This document shows positions 7,194-14,493 of a stretch of 25,245 nt of DNA, in pieces. The notes under the pieces were generated by a model. That model was given only the letters and a program-made list of their open reading frames with translations. It was not told where the DNA came from and made no database searches. Made by a program: the position numbers and the translations under genes. Source of the stretch: SYIM01 sp041182885 (GTDB taxonomy: Bacteria > Pseudomonadota > Gammaproteobacteria > Burkholderiales > Burkholderiaceae_E). The stretch's first letter is position 1. Each line of letters opens with the position of its first letter. The stretch is from the NCBI GenBank assembly GCA_049423065.1, contig JBMSQB010000070.1:1-25245 (forward strand), in the 5' to 3' direction.

Positions 7194-8081
7194 TCAGTGA
7201 AATCGGCCGATGCGGCCAAAGTCACCGAAATTCATCCAGATGAAAAACGCCTTGCCGACGATGTTCTGTTCGGGCACAAACCCCCAGAAGCGGCTGTCCA
7301 GGCTGTTTTCGCGGTTGTCGCCCATCACGAAATAGTGACCCGCCGGCACCGTGCAATCAAGCCCGGAACCCCGATAGCTGCAACGGTCGATGAAGGGAAA
7401 CCTTTCCATCGGCTCGATTCGAGACGATTTATTCAATTCTGTCAATACCTTATGTGGGGTATTTCCAAGTGTTTCTGAATATTGAGGATACAGGATCAGC
7501 CGCCGCCTGTCTTCAAACTCCCCCGCAGCAGCAAGCGGCACCGCCTGACCGTTGATGGTGAGACGGCCATCGGCGTACACGAGGCGATCGCCCGGCAAAG
7601 CCACCACACGCTTGATGTAGTCGATAGAGGGATCGCGCGGATAGCGAAACACCATGACATCGCCACGCTTGGGCGACCCCACGTCGATCACCTTGGTGTT
7701 GATGACCGGCAGGCGTACGCCATAGGTGTACTTGTTCACCAGAATCAGATCGCCCACAAAGAGGGTGGGCAGCATGGATTCAGACGGAATCTTGAACGGC
7801 TCTGCAACAAAGGAACGCAGCATGAACACCACGGCAATGACCGGGAACAGGCCCGCCGTGTATTCGAGCCACAGTGGCTGACGCTCGAGTTTCGAGCGAA
7901 GTCCTTCGCGCTCTTCGGCCCGGATGTCGGCTGACACACCGGCCGGCGCCGCACTTGCATCAAAGCGCTCGAGCGCCTCGCGGGCCGCTGCCAGTCGCCG
8001 TGGGCGAAATACAAACCGGTCGGCCAGCCACGCTGCAAAAGTGACCAGAACCAGCACAAACAGGATGAGCGCGAAGTTCAT
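7194..8081 (-). CDS. lepB: Signal peptidase I
   Basis: LepB is the inner-membrane serine protease that removes signal peptides from exported proteins, including presumably the DegP encoded nearby. The 295-residue product has a transmembrane helix at 2-24, a cytoplasmic loop, and a second helix at about 75-92. The catalytic domain follows: the Ser102 motif PSESMLPTL, the Lys157 motif YIKRVVALPGD, and GHYFVMGDNRENSLDSRFWG near the end. All catalytic parts are present. It starts 11 bp after the lepA stop, the conserved lepA-lepB pair. About 27 codons in the middle (near 7425-7490) use AT-rich codons rare in the surrounding genes; see the separate promoter entry. Confidence 0.96.
   Translation of the reverse strand: MNFALILFVLVLVTFAAWLADRFVFRPRRLAAAREALERFDASAAPAGVSADIRAEEREGLRSKLERQPLWLEYTAGLFPVIAVVFMLRSFVAEPFKIPSESMLPTLFVGDLILVNKYTYGVRLPVINTKVIDVGSPKRGDVMVFRYPRDPSIDYIKRVVALPGDRLVYADGRLTINGQAVPLAAAGEFEDRRRLILYPQYSETLGNTPHKVLTELNKSSRIEPMERFPFIDRCSYRGSGLDCTVPAGHYFVMGDNRENSLDSRFWGFVPEQNIVGKAFFIWMNFGDFGRIGRFH
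7417..7445 (-). promoter_or_regulatory. Possible internal promoter in lepB for rnc-era
   Basis: Inside lepB, an AT-rich stretch on the minus strand contains a perfect -35 hexamer TTGACA (7445 to 7440), a 17-bp spacer and TCGAAT (7422 to 7417), four of six matches to the -10 consensus. It would start transcription near 7410, about 230 bp upstream of the rnc ATG. The same bases encode ordinary LepB residues, so chance cannot be ruled out. The local rare-codon use makes it more notable than a random match. Confidence 0.35.
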
Positions 8082-8092
8082 GAACGGTCCGA

Positions 8093-9886
8093 TCAGCGGT
8101 CTTCAACCTGAAGCACGGCCAGAAACGCCTCCTGCGGAATCTCCACCGACCCCACCTGCTTCATCCGCTTCTTTCCTGCCTTCTGCTTCTCGAGGAGTTT
8201 CTTCTTGCGCGAGATATCACCGCCGTAGCACTTGGCAAGCACGTTCTTGCGAAGCGCCTTCACGTTCTCCCGGGCAATGATGTTCGAGCCGATAGCCGCC
8301 TGAATGGCCACGTCGTACATTTGCCGAGGAATGAGTTCGCGCATTTTGGAGACCAGCTCGCGGCCGCGGCTCTGGGACACCATTCGATGAACGATGAGCG
8401 ACAGGGCGTCAACCTTGTCGCCGTTGACGAGCACGTCCATCTTCACGACGTCCGAAGCGCGGTACTCCCGGAATTCGTAATCCATGGAGGCGTAGCCACG
8501 GGAGATCGACTTCAGCTTGTCGAAGAAATCGAGCACGATCTCGTTCATCGGGAGGTCGTAGCTGAGATGCACCTGACGGCCGTGATAGGCAAGATTGGTT
8601 TGAACCCCACGCTTGCCGGTGCAGAGCGTCATTACCGCCCCGACATACTCCTGGGGCACGAAAATGGTGACCGACACCACTGGCTCCCGGATCTCCTCGA
8701 TTTTTGAGGGATCAGGCATTTTCGAGGGGTTCTCCACCCGCAGCAGGGTGGCATCGCGCATCAGCACCTCATACACCACGGTGGGCGCCGTGGTGATCAG
8801 TTCCATGTCGAATTCGCGTTCGAGCCGCTCCTGGACGATGTCCATGTGAAGCAGTCCCAGGAATCCGCAGCGGAACCCAAACCCCAGCGCCTGTGACACC
8901 TCGGGCTCAAACTGGAGCGACGCATCGTTCAACTGAAGCTTCTCGAGCGCCTCGCGCATCGCTTCATACTGGTTGGCTTCCACCGGATAGAGCCCGGCAA
9001 ACACCGAGGGCTTGATTTCCTTGAACCCGGGCAGCGGTGCGGTGGCCGGCGCACGCTCCATGGTGATGGTGTCGCCCACCCGCGCCGCCTTCAGCTCCTT
9101 GATCCCGGCAATGACAAAACCCACGTCACCCGCAGTGAGCAGCTCGCGCGACAAGGACTTGGGCGTGAACACGCCGACCTGCTCGCAGGGGTAAGACATT
9201 CCGGTGGCCATGAGGCGAATCCGGTCCTTGGGGCGGAGCACGCCGTTGACCACGCGCACCAGCATGACCACCCCAACGTAGTTGTCGAACCAGGAATCGA
9301 TGATGAGCGCCTGAAGCGGCGCATCGGGGTCGCCCTTGGGCGGGGGAATGCGCGCAACGACTGCCTCGAGAATGTCGTCGACGCCCATGCCGGTTTTCGC
9401 GCTCGCCTGGATGGCGCCTGACGAATCGATGCCGATCACGTCTTCGATCTCGGCGGCCGCCTGCAGGGGATCGGCCTGTGGCAGATCCATCTTGTTGAGA
9501 ACGGGCACCACCTCGACGCCGAGTTCGATGGCGGTGTAGCAGTTGGCAACGGTTTGCGCCTCAACGCCCTGCGAGGCGTCAACCACCAGGAGCGCCCCTT
9601 CGCAAGCCGACAGCGAGCGGCTGACCTCATATGAGAAATCGACGTGCCCGGGCGTGTCGATGAGGTTGAGCGAGTACACCTTGCCATCGCGCGCCTTGTA
9701 ACTGAGCGCGGCGGTCTGGGCCTTGATGGTGATGCCGCGCTCGCGCTCCAGATCCATGGAGTCGAGCACCTGCTCTTCCATTTCGCGATCAGACAGACCG
9801 CCACAGCGCTGGATCAGGCGGTCGGCAAGCGTTGACTTGCCGTGGTCGATGTGGGCAATGATGGAGAAATTTCGGGTCAGCCGCAT
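8093..9886 (-). CDS. lepA: Elongation factor 4 (LepA), back-translocating GTPase
   Basis: LepA (EF4) is a ribosome-bound translational GTPase related to EF-G, implicated in 30S biogenesis and in translation under stress. The 597-residue product has G1 AHIDHGKST near residues 11-19, the switch II sequence DTPGHVDF, and NKMDLP as G4. It ends with the LepA-specific C-terminal domain (YGGDISRKKKLLEKQKAGKKRMK). I choose the ATG of MRLTRNFSIIAH, which matches the usual family start and length (about 599). A TTG 21 bp upstream would add MSEPDTP and cannot be excluded. It is followed closely by lepB. A gap of just over 100 bp with two inverted repeats separates it from degP. Confidence 0.96.
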   Translation of the reverse strand: MRLTRNFSIIAHIDHGKSTLADRLIQRCGGLSDREMEEQVLDSMDLERERGITIKAQTAALSYKARDGKVYSLNLIDTPGHVDFSYEVSRSLSACEGALLVVDASQGVEAQTVANCYTAIELGVEVVPVLNKMDLPQADPLQAAAEIEDVIGIDSSGAIQASAKTGMGVDDILEAVVARIPPPKGDPDAPLQALIIDSWFDNYVGVVMLVRVVNGVLRPKDRIRLMATGMSYPCEQVGVFTPKSLSRELLTAGDVGFVIAGIKELKAARVGDTITMERAPATAPLPGFKEIKPSVFAGLYPVEANQYEAMREALEKLQLNDASLQFEPEVSQALGFGFRCGFLGLLHMDIVQERLEREFDMELITTAPTVVYEVLMRDATLLRVENPSKMPDPSKIEEIREPVVSVTIFVPQEYVGAVMTLCTGKRGVQTNLAYHGRQVHLSYDLPMNEIVLDFFDKLKSISRGYASMDYEFREYRASDVVKMDVLVNGDKVDALSLIVHRMVSQSRGRELVSKMRELIPRQMYDVAIQAAIGSNIIARENVKALRKNVLAKCYGGDISRKKKLLEKQKAGKKRMKQVGSVEIPQEAFLAVLQVEDR

Positions 9887-9914
9887 GGGCGTATCAGGCT
9901 CGGACAAAAGCCGT

Positions 9915-9936
9915 CACGCCCCGGGCGCGGGGCGTG
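9915..9936. repeat. 8-bp perfect inverted repeat upstream of lepA
   Basis: CACGCCCC and its complement GGGGCGTG enclose the 6-base loop GGGCGC. On the minus strand the hairpin is followed after five bases by a run of only four T, so it is a weak intrinsic terminator at best. It sits between degP and lepA, about 30 bp before the lepA start, and could attenuate read-through or shape the lepA leader. Confidence 0.5.
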
Positions 9937-9959
9937 TTGAGGCAAACCCGAAAGTGTAA

Positions 9960-9980
9960 CAGGCCGGTGTCACCAGCCTG
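9960..9980 (-). terminator. Possible terminator hairpin after degP
   Basis: CAGGCCGGT and ACCAGCCTG pair with a single mismatch around a 3-base loop. The hairpin begins 11 bp beyond the degP stop on the minus strand and is followed by TTACACTTT, a broken T tract. Its position fits a degP terminator or attenuator, but the poor T run leaves this unsure. Confidence 0.4.
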
Positions 9981-9991
9981 CCGAGTGCCGC

Positions 9992-11458
9992 TCAACGCGC
10001 CGCCGGGCGCACCGGCACGTATTGGGCGCTGTCACCACGACGGATCAGGAGCACATGGGTACGTGAGCGCTCGAGCTTGGCCACGATCTCGTTGAACTGC
10101 TTGGCCGAGCCAATGTCCTGATTGTTGAGCGCCAGAATCACATCGCCTGCACGGATGCCGGCGCGAGCCCCCGCGCCATCGGCCGCTTCAACCAGCACCC
10201 CTTGCCGAATACGAAGCTGCTGCTTGCGGTCTTCGGAAATGTCGCTGACTGTCACCCCCAGCACATTGGCTGCCCCCCGCTCCTGGTTCTCACCCGGCGT
10301 ACCGCGCCCCGATGCGCGTGCACTGCGGTCGGGCTCAAGCTCGGCCACGGTCAGGTTGAGGTCACGGGTGGAACCCTTGCGCCAGACCTGGACCGATACC
10401 TGAGTGCCGGGTCGGGTGCCGCCCACCAGACGCGGCAGATCGCTCGAGCGTTCGATGGGCCGACCGTCGAAGCGGGTGATGATGTCGCCGACCTCCACGC
10501 CCCCCCGCTCGGCCGGACTGCCGGCCTCGACCGAGCGCACCAGCGCGCCGCTGGCCCGCTGAAGGCTCAGTGCCTCGGCAACATCCTTGGTGACCTCGGC
10601 GATACCGACACCGATTCGACCCCGGGTCACCCGCCCGGTGTCGCGCAGCTGGTCAGCCACGCGCATGGCCTCATCAATGGGAATGGCAAATGAAATACCC
10701 ATGAAACCGCCGGTTCGGCTGTAGATCTGCGAATTGATCCCCACCACCTCGCCCGCCAGATTCAGTAGCGGGCCGCCGGAATTTCCGGGATTCACCGCCA
10801 CATCGGTCTGAATGAACGGCAGGTAGTCACCCGTGTCCCGGCCTTTGGCAGACACAATGCCTGCGGTGACGGTGTTGTCCAGCCCGAACGGCGAACCGAT
10901 TGCCATGACCCACTCGCCGACCCGCAGTCGTGTGGGGTTGCCTATTGGCAGATGGGGCAAGCCTGTGGCCTCGACCTTGACCAGCGCCACGTCAGTGCGC
11001 CGGTCTGACCCCACCAGGCGACCCTTCAACTCGCGCTTGTCGGTGAACGTGACATAAATTTCGTCTGCGCCCTCCACCACGTGATGGTTGGTGAGCAGAT
11101 AACCGTCGGCGCTGATCACAAAGCCAGACCCCACGCCCCGTGGCACCTCATCACCCGGGCCTCGGCCCCGCGGCTGGGGACGCTGGTTGGGCGGGAAGAA
11201 ACGGCGGAAAAATTCGAAAAACGGATCGCCTTCTTCCATGCCCTCAGGCATCTGCGGCCGCTGCGGGGGCGCGGCCCCCTCCTTGACCCGCTCCGTGGTT
11301 CGGATGTTCACCACTGCCGGGCCGGCTTTTTCCGCGAGATCTGCGAAGTCGGGCAATTGTCGGGCCTGGGCCACGCCGACGCCAGCAATCGGCGCGAGCA
11401 CGGGCGTTCCGACCGCAGCGAGCCAGGCGATGGAAGCGATAAGGATGATTTTTTTCAT
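9992..11458 (-). CDS. mucD: Periplasmic Do-type serine protease (DegP/MucD family)
   Basis: This is an envelope quality-control protease and chaperone of the HtrA family. The 488-residue precursor has a signal peptide (MKKIILIASIAWLAAVG, likely cut after AQA near residue 32). The trypsin-like domain has the triad His126 (TNHHVV), Asp156 (RRTDVALVK) and Ser227 (GNSGGPL). Two PDZ domains follow, near residues 275-370 and 400-485, with GVEVGDIITRFDG and GIRAGDVILALNN as core motifs. A Pro/Arg-rich loop (about 62-107) sits before the catalytic core, like the regulatory LA loop. In related genomes it follows rpoE, rseA and rseB. Those are absent here. The name degP or htrA would also be acceptable. 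Confidence 0.93.
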   Translation of the reverse strand: MKKIILIASIAWLAAVGTPVLAPIAGVGVAQARQLPDFADLAEKAGPAVVNIRTTERVKEGAAPPQRPQMPEGMEEGDPFFEFFRRFFPPNQRPQPRGRGPGDEVPRGVGSGFVISADGYLLTNHHVVEGADEIYVTFTDKRELKGRLVGSDRRTDVALVKVEATGLPHLPIGNPTRLRVGEWVMAIGSPFGLDNTVTAGIVSAKGRDTGDYLPFIQTDVAVNPGNSGGPLLNLAGEVVGINSQIYSRTGGFMGISFAIPIDEAMRVADQLRDTGRVTRGRIGVGIAEVTKDVAEALSLQRASGALVRSVEAGSPAERGGVEVGDIITRFDGRPIERSSDLPRLVGGTRPGTQVSVQVWRKGSTRDLNLTVAELEPDRSARASGRGTPGENQERGAANVLGVTVSDISEDRKQQLRIRQGVLVEAADGAGARAGIRAGDVILALNNQDIGSAKQFNEIVAKLERSRTHVLLIRRGDSAQYVPVRPAAR

Positions 11459-11492
11459 GGAGGCGTCCCGAAAGGGGCTGGAGGATGCTGAT

Positions 11493-11512
11493 TGTCGCGA
11501 TATGGGGCGACA
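11493..11512. repeat. Inverted repeat in the degP leader
   Basis: TGTCGC and GCGACA enclose an 8-base spacer in the 105-bp gap between the YgfX-like gene and degP, about 35 bp upstream of the degP start. It may be a regulator site or a leader hairpin. I see no convincing sigma-70 or sigma-E promoter around it. The nearest candidate, TTGATT followed after 18 bp by TATCGC, is weak. Confidence 0.35.
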
Positions 11513-11563
11513 GGCACCGGAATCAAGTAGAGGTTCGAAGGGACATTCGTTGGTCGGACACGG

Positions 11564-12070
11564 TCAGTGCGATTTTCCACGCTCCATCCAGACCAGCCAT
11601 CGCTGAAGTGCCGCCCAGTTGTCGGCCGAGGTGCCAGATGCCTGGATCCTGAGGTCAAGCGGTATCGATCGGCTTGCGGGGGAGGACGTCGAACTGTCTG
11701 TTTCCAGGCGGATCCAGACTGAACGTTCAGCCCGATGCCACTTCGCTGGCACCATCAGGTCACCCTTGCCAGCCAGGCCAGTGTTGGCAGGCTGAGCATG
11801 CTTCGCATCCTCATCATCACGAGCGGGTCGCCAGAAGACACGGCCCAGGTCATCCACCTGCATAAACCCAACAGGCGCTGACTGCCGCCTGCTCAATCCA
11901 ATCAGAAGCACCGCCACGCAAACAATACCGAGCGCGAGTGCCAGGGCCGGCCGGTCACTCATCAGCCAGAGCGCCCAGCCCGACGAAAGGATGGCCACCA
12001 CGGTGACCGACACGCGCTGGCGGGACGCACGAGCGCGATCGTCAACCGCCAGCTGGAAGGCAAGACTCAG
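11564..12070 (-). CDS. YgfX-like (CptA-type) small membrane protein, start uncertain
   Basis: The product resembles the YgfX family: a short N-terminal stretch, two closely spaced membrane helices (VSVTVVAILSSGWALWLM, then ALALALGIVCVAVLLIGL) and a cytoplasmic beta-rich tail. The tail has DDLGRVFWRP, VWIRLE and a C-terminal WAALQRWLVW, comparable to the end of E. coli YgfX. It directly follows fabF, a position where related genomes also carry a small membrane protein. The start is unclear. No ATG exists in frame near the fabF stop. Options are a CTG at 12070 (used here), a TTG at 12178 inside fabF, or a GTG at 12013 just before the first helix. The molecular role here is unknown. In E. coli the family has been linked to flavinylation-associated YgfY/SdhE and to cytoskeletal toxicity. 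Confidence 0.6.
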   Translation of the reverse strand: MSLAFQLAVDDRARASRQRVSVTVVAILSSGWALWLMSDRPALALALGIVCVAVLLIGLSRRQSAPVGFMQVDDLGRVFWRPARDDEDAKHAQPANTGLAGKGDLMVPAKWHRAERSVWIRLETDSSTSSPASRSIPLDLRIQASGTSADNWAALQRWLVWMERGKSH

Positions 12071-12107
12071 AGCAGGATTTCCGCTGTGACGCGCTCGCGC
12101 AGGCCGC

Positions 12108-13340
12108 TCAGACCCGCCGGATGACCAGCGTGCCGTTGGTGCCGCCGAAACCGAAGGAATTCTTGAGCGCGACGTCAATTTGCATGGAACGGGCCTCGTT
12201 GGCGCAGTAATCGAGGTCGCATTCCGGATCGGGGTTCTGAAGATTGATGGTCGGAGGCGAAATCTGGTGATGAACGGCCAGCACGGTAAAGACGGTTTCG
12301 ATCCCGCCCGCACCACCGAGTGCATGCCCGGTCATGGATTTGGTGCTGTTGACAACCAGCGCCCGCGCCGCCGGCTCACCCAGCGCGGCCTTGATGGCGT
12401 TGGTTTCATTGCGGTCGCCAAGGGGGGTGGAGGTACCGTGCGCATTGATGTAGTGGATCTGGTCAGCCGCCACCTTCGCGTTTCGAAGCGCCGCCTGCAT
12501 GCAGCGGCGGGGCCCGTCCATGTCGGGTGCGGTGATGTGGTGCGCATCGGCGCTCATGCCGAAGCCAGCGATTTCGGCGTAAATACGCGCCCCACGCCGA
12601 CGCGCGTGCTCGTACTCCTCCAGCACCATGACCCCTGCGCCCTCGCCCAACACGAAACCATCACGGTCGCGATCCCACGGGCGACTTGCCGTGAGCGGGT
12701 CGTCGTTGCGGGTGGACAGCGCGCGTGCGGCACAGAAACCGCCCAGGCCCAGCGGTGAAATGGTGGACTCGGCGCCGCCCGCAACGATAACGTCTGCGTC
12801 ATCGTGGGCAATCATCCGGGCGGCATCGCCGATGCAGTGCAGGCCGGTGGTGCAGGCACTGACCACTGCGTAGTTGGGGCCGCGAAGCCCGAACATGATC
12901 GACAACTGCCCCGAGATCATGTTGATGATCGATCCCGGCACAAAAAACGGCGAGACCCGCCGAACGCCCCGGCTGGTGAGTTCAGCATGGGTGTCCTCGA
13001 TCAGGGGGAGGCCACCGATGCCAGACCCGATCACCACACCGATGCGGTCGGCATTGGCCTCGCTCACCTCGATACCGCTGTCCCGGAAGGCCTGCGTACC
13101 TGCAGCGATACCGTAATGAATGAAGGTATCGAAATGGCGCGCTTCCTTGGGCGACATGTAGGCGGCGACATCGAAGCCTTTCACCTCGCCGGCGATGCGC
13201 GTGGGGAAGCTCGACGCATCAAAGCGTGTAACGGGCCCGATACCTGAGCGCCCGGCGACAATGCTGTCCCAGGCGCTGGCGATATCGTTACCAACCGGGC
13301 TGATGATTCCGAGTCCAGTGACGACGACGCGACGGGTCAC
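12108..13340 (-). CDS. fabF: 3-oxoacyl-[acyl-carrier-protein] synthase II
   Basis: FabF is the elongating condensing enzyme of type II fatty-acid synthesis, adding two-carbon units from malonyl-ACP to acyl-ACP. The 410-residue thiolase-fold protein has the nucleophile Cys163 in VSACTTGLH, the first catalytic His in NAHGTSTPLGDRNE and the second in KSMTGHALGGAGG. It ends with the glycine-rich NSFGFGGTNGTLV. The start codon is GTG, backed by a strong GGAGGT seven bases upstream. It follows acpP after a 93-bp gap holding a stable hairpin. The acpP-fabF pair is widely conserved. Confidence 0.97.
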   Translation of the reverse strand: MTRRVVVTGLGIISPVGNDIASAWDSIVAGRSGIGPVTRFDASSFPTRIAGEVKGFDVAAYMSPKEARHFDTFIHYGIAAGTQAFRDSGIEVSEANADRIGVVIGSGIGGLPLIEDTHAELTSRGVRRVSPFFVPGSIINMISGQLSIMFGLRGPNYAVVSACTTGLHCIGDAARMIAHDDADVIVAGGAESTISPLGLGGFCAARALSTRNDDPLTASRPWDRDRDGFVLGEGAGVMVLEEYEHARRRGARIYAEIAGFGMSADAHHITAPDMDGPRRCMQAALRNAKVAADQIHYINAHGTSTPLGDRNETNAIKAALGEPAARALVVNSTKSMTGHALGGAGGIETVFTVLAVHHQISPPTINLQNPDPECDLDYCANEARSMQIDVALKNSFGFGGTNGTLVIRRV

Positions 13341-13368
13341 GGGCTACCTCCGATACGGGTGTTCGCAA

Positions 13369-13394
13369 CCCTGAGGCAGCCAGCTGCCTCGGGG
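13369..13394 (-). repeat. Stable 11-bp hairpin between acpP and fabF
   Basis: CCCTGAGGCAG and CTGCCTCGGGG pair over 11 positions, with one T-G wobble, around a 4-base loop CCAG. No T run follows on the minus strand, so it is not a classic terminator. In the acpP-fabF transcript it would lie about 40 bases after the acpP stop and about 30 before the fabF start. It could protect the abundant acpP mRNA 3' end or act as a processing or attenuation site. Confidence 0.55.
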
Positions 13395-13433
13395 CTGGAT
13401 GACAGCGGTTTTTAACGCCGCCGACGACAACAC

Positions 13434-13676
13434 TCAGGCCTTGCTGGAGGCCTTGGTGACGTAGTCGATGGCCTGCTGAACCGTGGTGATCTTTTCGGCC
13501 TCTTCGTCGGGAATTTCGGTTTCGAACTCTTCCTCGAGCGCCATCACGAGTTCAACCGTATCAAGCGAATCGGCACCCAGATCGTCAACAAACGACGATT
13601 CGTTCTTGATGTCGGCCTCGTTCACGCCGAGTTGCTCGGCAACGATCTTGCGGACGCGCTGTTCAATATTTTCCAT
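13434..13676 (-). CDS. acpP: Acyl carrier protein
   Basis: The 80-residue acidic protein carries growing acyl chains on a phosphopantetheine arm attached to Ser37 in GADSLDTVEL, a canonical site modified by AcpS. The length and the sequence EEEFETEIPDEEAEKITTV are typical of bacterial AcpP. The start ATG is preceded by GAGGAG at about eight bases, a good ribosome binding site. The gene sits between fabG and fabF as in most Proteobacteria, and gaps on both sides suggest it has additional transcription and processing signals of its own. Confidence 0.98.
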   Translation of the reverse strand: MENIEQRVRKIVAEQLGVNEADIKNESSFVDDLGADSLDTVELVMALEEEFETEIPDEEAEKITTVQQAIDYVTKASSKA

Positions 13677-13685
13677 TTAGATACT

Positions 13686-13699
13686 CCTCGAAAAAGAGG
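13686..13699 (-). promoter_or_regulatory. acpP ribosome binding site within a small hairpin
   Basis: On the minus strand CCTC, a T-rich 6-base loop and GAGG can pair just upstream of acpP. The GAGG is part of the acpP Shine-Dalgarno GAGGAG. The 4-bp stem is weak, so any masking of the ribosome site would be modest. Confidence 0.3.
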
Positions 13700-13730
13700 C
13701 CGGCTCCGGACAGGCTGGACGCGCGGCGCG

Positions 13731-13760
13731 ATTGTATAGCAGATGCCCCGCCCTACTCCA
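13731..13760 (-). promoter_or_regulatory. Possible acpP promoter
   Basis: The minus strand at the fabG 3' end reads TGCTATACAAT. TACAAT (13736 to 13731) matches five of six -10 bases, and TATACA preceded by TG would be an extended -10. The -35 region is poor (TGGAGT at 18-bp spacing). Transcription would start near 13725, giving a leader of about 50 bases. A separate acpP promoter is known in E. coli, which supports the idea. Confidence 0.35.
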
Positions 13761-14493
13761 TGTACATGCCGCCGTTCACATGCAGCGTGACGCCGGTGAT
13801 GTATCCCGCCTCGCGAGAGGCCAGAAAACGCACTGCACTGGCCACGTCGTTCGGATCGCCGAACCGCCCCAGTGGAATCTGTTGCTGAAGCACTGCCACC
13901 TGATCTGGCGATAACGCTCGCGTCATGTCGGTGTCGATGAAACCGGGTGCGACACAGTTGACCGTGATGGAGCGGCTGCCAAGCTCGCGCGCCAGTGCGC
14001 GACTCATTCCGGCCACCCCCGCCTTGGCGGCGGCGTAGTTGGCCTGCCCTGCATTGCCACTGGAACCCACCACCGACGTGATGTTGATGATACGGCCGAA
14101 GCGCGCCTTCATCATGGGGCGCATGACCAGACGGCTCATGCGAAAGACCGAACCGAGATTGGTGTCGAGCACCGCCTGCCAGTCGTCGTCCTTCATGCGC
14201 ATGGCCAGACCGTCGCGGGTGATGCCGGCGTTATTGACCAGAATGGCGATGGCACCGTGAGCGCCCTGAATGCGATCCAGCAGGGCTTCAGCCGCCTGCG
14301 CATCGTTCACATCGAGCACAGCGCCTTCGCCCGGCAACCCCGCCTGCGAAAACGCATCAGTAATGGCCGCAGCACCCGACTCGGACGTGGCGGTTCCCAC
14401 CACCCTCGCGCCCGACCGTGCAAGATCAAGCGCAATCGCCCGCCCAATGCCCCGCGAAGCGCCAGTGACCAGCGCAAGCCCTTCAAGTTTCAT
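13753..14493 (-). CDS. fabG: 3-oxoacyl-[acyl-carrier-protein] reductase
   Basis: FabG reduces beta-ketoacyl-ACP with NADPH, the first reductive step of each elongation cycle. The 246-residue short-chain dehydrogenase has the cofactor motif TGASRGIG at 10-17, NNAG at 87-90, and the catalytic set Ser140, Tyr153 and Lys157 (SVVGSSGNAGQANYAAAK). The C-terminal part VAPGFIDTDMT and ITGVTLHVNGGMYM is characteristic of FabG rather than other SDRs. Its ATG overlaps the fabD stop as ATGA. It is followed by a 76-bp gap before acpP. Confidence 0.97.
   Translation of the reverse strand: MKLEGLALVTGASRGIGRAIALDLARSGARVVGTATSESGAAAITDAFSQAGLPGEGAVLDVNDAQAAEALLDRIQGAHGAIAILVNNAGITRDGLAMRMKDDDWQAVLDTNLGSVFRMSRLVMRPMMKARFGRIINITSVVGSSGNAGQANYAAAKAGVAGMSRALARELGSRSITVNCVAPGFIDTDMTRALSPDQVAVLQQQIPLGRFGDPNDVASAVRFLASREAGYITGVTLHVNGGMYME

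Noticed and set aside
6230..7243. Plus-strand open frame of 337 codons opposite rnc
   Set aside because: Shadow of the rnc coding strand in GC-rich DNA; no family motif and no ribosome site.
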